Source: Pedobacter psychrodurus (GTDB taxonomy: Bacteria > Bacteroidota > Bacteroidia > Sphingobacteriales > Sphingobacteriaceae). From it: a DNA stretch of 64,000 bases. Shown in pieces: positions 63,591 to 64,000 of the stretch. Position 1 is the first letter of the stretch. Each line of letters opens with the position of its first letter. The stretch covers positions 62,001 to 126,000 of the forward strand of contig NZ_SJSO01000009.1 of the NCBI RefSeq assembly GCF_004331735.1, read 5' to 3'. The notes under the pieces were generated by a model. That model worked only from the letters and a program-made list of their open reading frames with translations, was not told the origin of the DNA and ran no database searches. Made by a program: the position numbers and the translations under genes.

Positions 63591-64000
63591 ATGGATATCA
63601 CTCAACAAACAATACAACAGATGGACCATGCTCACCGGGCAACACTAATCAACTCGCTTCCGGGCTACAAATGTCTGCAACTGGTTGGCACTACCGGAAT
63701 AAACGGGCATAGCAATCTTGGCCTTTTCAATTCAGTAGTTCATTTGGGAGCCTCTCCTGCCTTGCTCGGGATGGTTTTCCGCCCAAAGTCAGCAGATCAC
63801 GACACCTTAAGCAACATCGAGCGTACAGGGTTCTATACCTTCAACAACGTAACTGGTTCTTTTTTGGAGCAGGCACACCAGACCAGCGCAAGGTACCCAA
63901 GCGGTTTTTCTGAATTTGTAGAATGCGGGTTAACGGAATTCTTTATAGCTGGGTTCGATGCGCCATTCGTTGCAGAATCCACCATCAGGATTGCACTGAC
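63591..64000 (+). CDS. Flavin reductase-like protein, partial
   Basis: ATG at 63591, 7 bases after the SDR gene; the frame is open to the end of the window (136 codons). The visible part, LQLVGTTGINGHSNLGLFNSVVHLGASPALLGMVFRP and FYTFNNVTGSFLEQAHQTSARYP, matches the flavin reductase-like (FMN-binding split-barrel, DIM6/NTAB) family. Third gene in the folE cluster; the C-terminus lies outside the window. Confidence 0.85.
   Translation, partial: MDITQQTIQQMDHAHRATLINSLPGYKCLQLVGTTGINGHSNLGLFNSVVHLGASPALLGMVFRPKSADHDTLSNIERTGFYTFNNVTGSFLEQAHQTSARYPSGFSEFVECGLTEFFIAGFDAPFVAESTIRIAL

Noticed and set aside
1-64000. CRISPR array, tRNA or rRNA genes
   Set aside because: No regularly spaced direct repeats and no cloverleaf other than the tRNA-like part of tmRNA were seen.

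Overview
The window looks like a chromosomal segment of a Bacteroidota bacterium of the Sphingobacteriaceae, most like Pedobacter. The evidence is Bacteroidota-type promoters (TAnnTTTG at -7), Bacteroidota-type families (fused alpha/beta 2-oxoacid dehydrogenase E1, DUF1573, DUF6268, TPR histidine kinases), an AT-rich core and the tmRNA form. No database search was possible; all family names are recognised from sequence motifs.

1-19 kb is core metabolism: a HAD phosphatase (partial), a DUF962 membrane protein, proline dehydrogenase, an S4-aroB-desaturase operon, then an aromatic amino-acid operon (pheA, DAHP synthase-chorismate mutase, aroA, aroC). The aromatic operon is preceded by a Tyr/Phe-rich leader peptide and a transcription attenuator. 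A LytTR regulator, a TPR histidine kinase, the fused 2-oxoacid dehydrogenase E1, a DUF1573 protein and an aminotransferase follow. The tmRNA gene (ssrA) closes this part.

19.25-23.27 kb is a decayed 4-kb island inserted at the 3' end of ssrA. It is bounded by 17-bp direct repeats and holds an integrase fragment, a frameshifted secreted protein, an intact DUF3472-ricin lipoprotein and a broken IS3-type transposase.

23.4-46 kb is an accessory region with two sigma-54 enhancer-binding proteins, four alpha/beta hydrolases, an aldo/keto reductase, a cysteine hydrolase, a catalase, a kinase-like/beta-barrel gene interrupted by an in-frame amber codon, and two tandem TPR-HisKA_2 histidine kinases. 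Seven promoters here share one architecture: a 16-base element close to CGRAATAYCG-CTAATC lies 57-60 bp upstream of a GGYATR...G sigma-54-like element. I read this as an undescribed sigma-54 regulon that joins these genes. It is the most interesting signal in the window.

46-64 kb holds two metallo-beta-lactamase-fold hydrolases, a thioredoxin-like pseudogene, a TolC-MFP-RND-AraC efflux operon, a LytS/LytTR pair, several exported proteins, a Crp-family regulator, a phytoene synthase fragment, and a folE-SDR-flavin reductase cluster. An array of three TTAGTAT elements precedes that last cluster.
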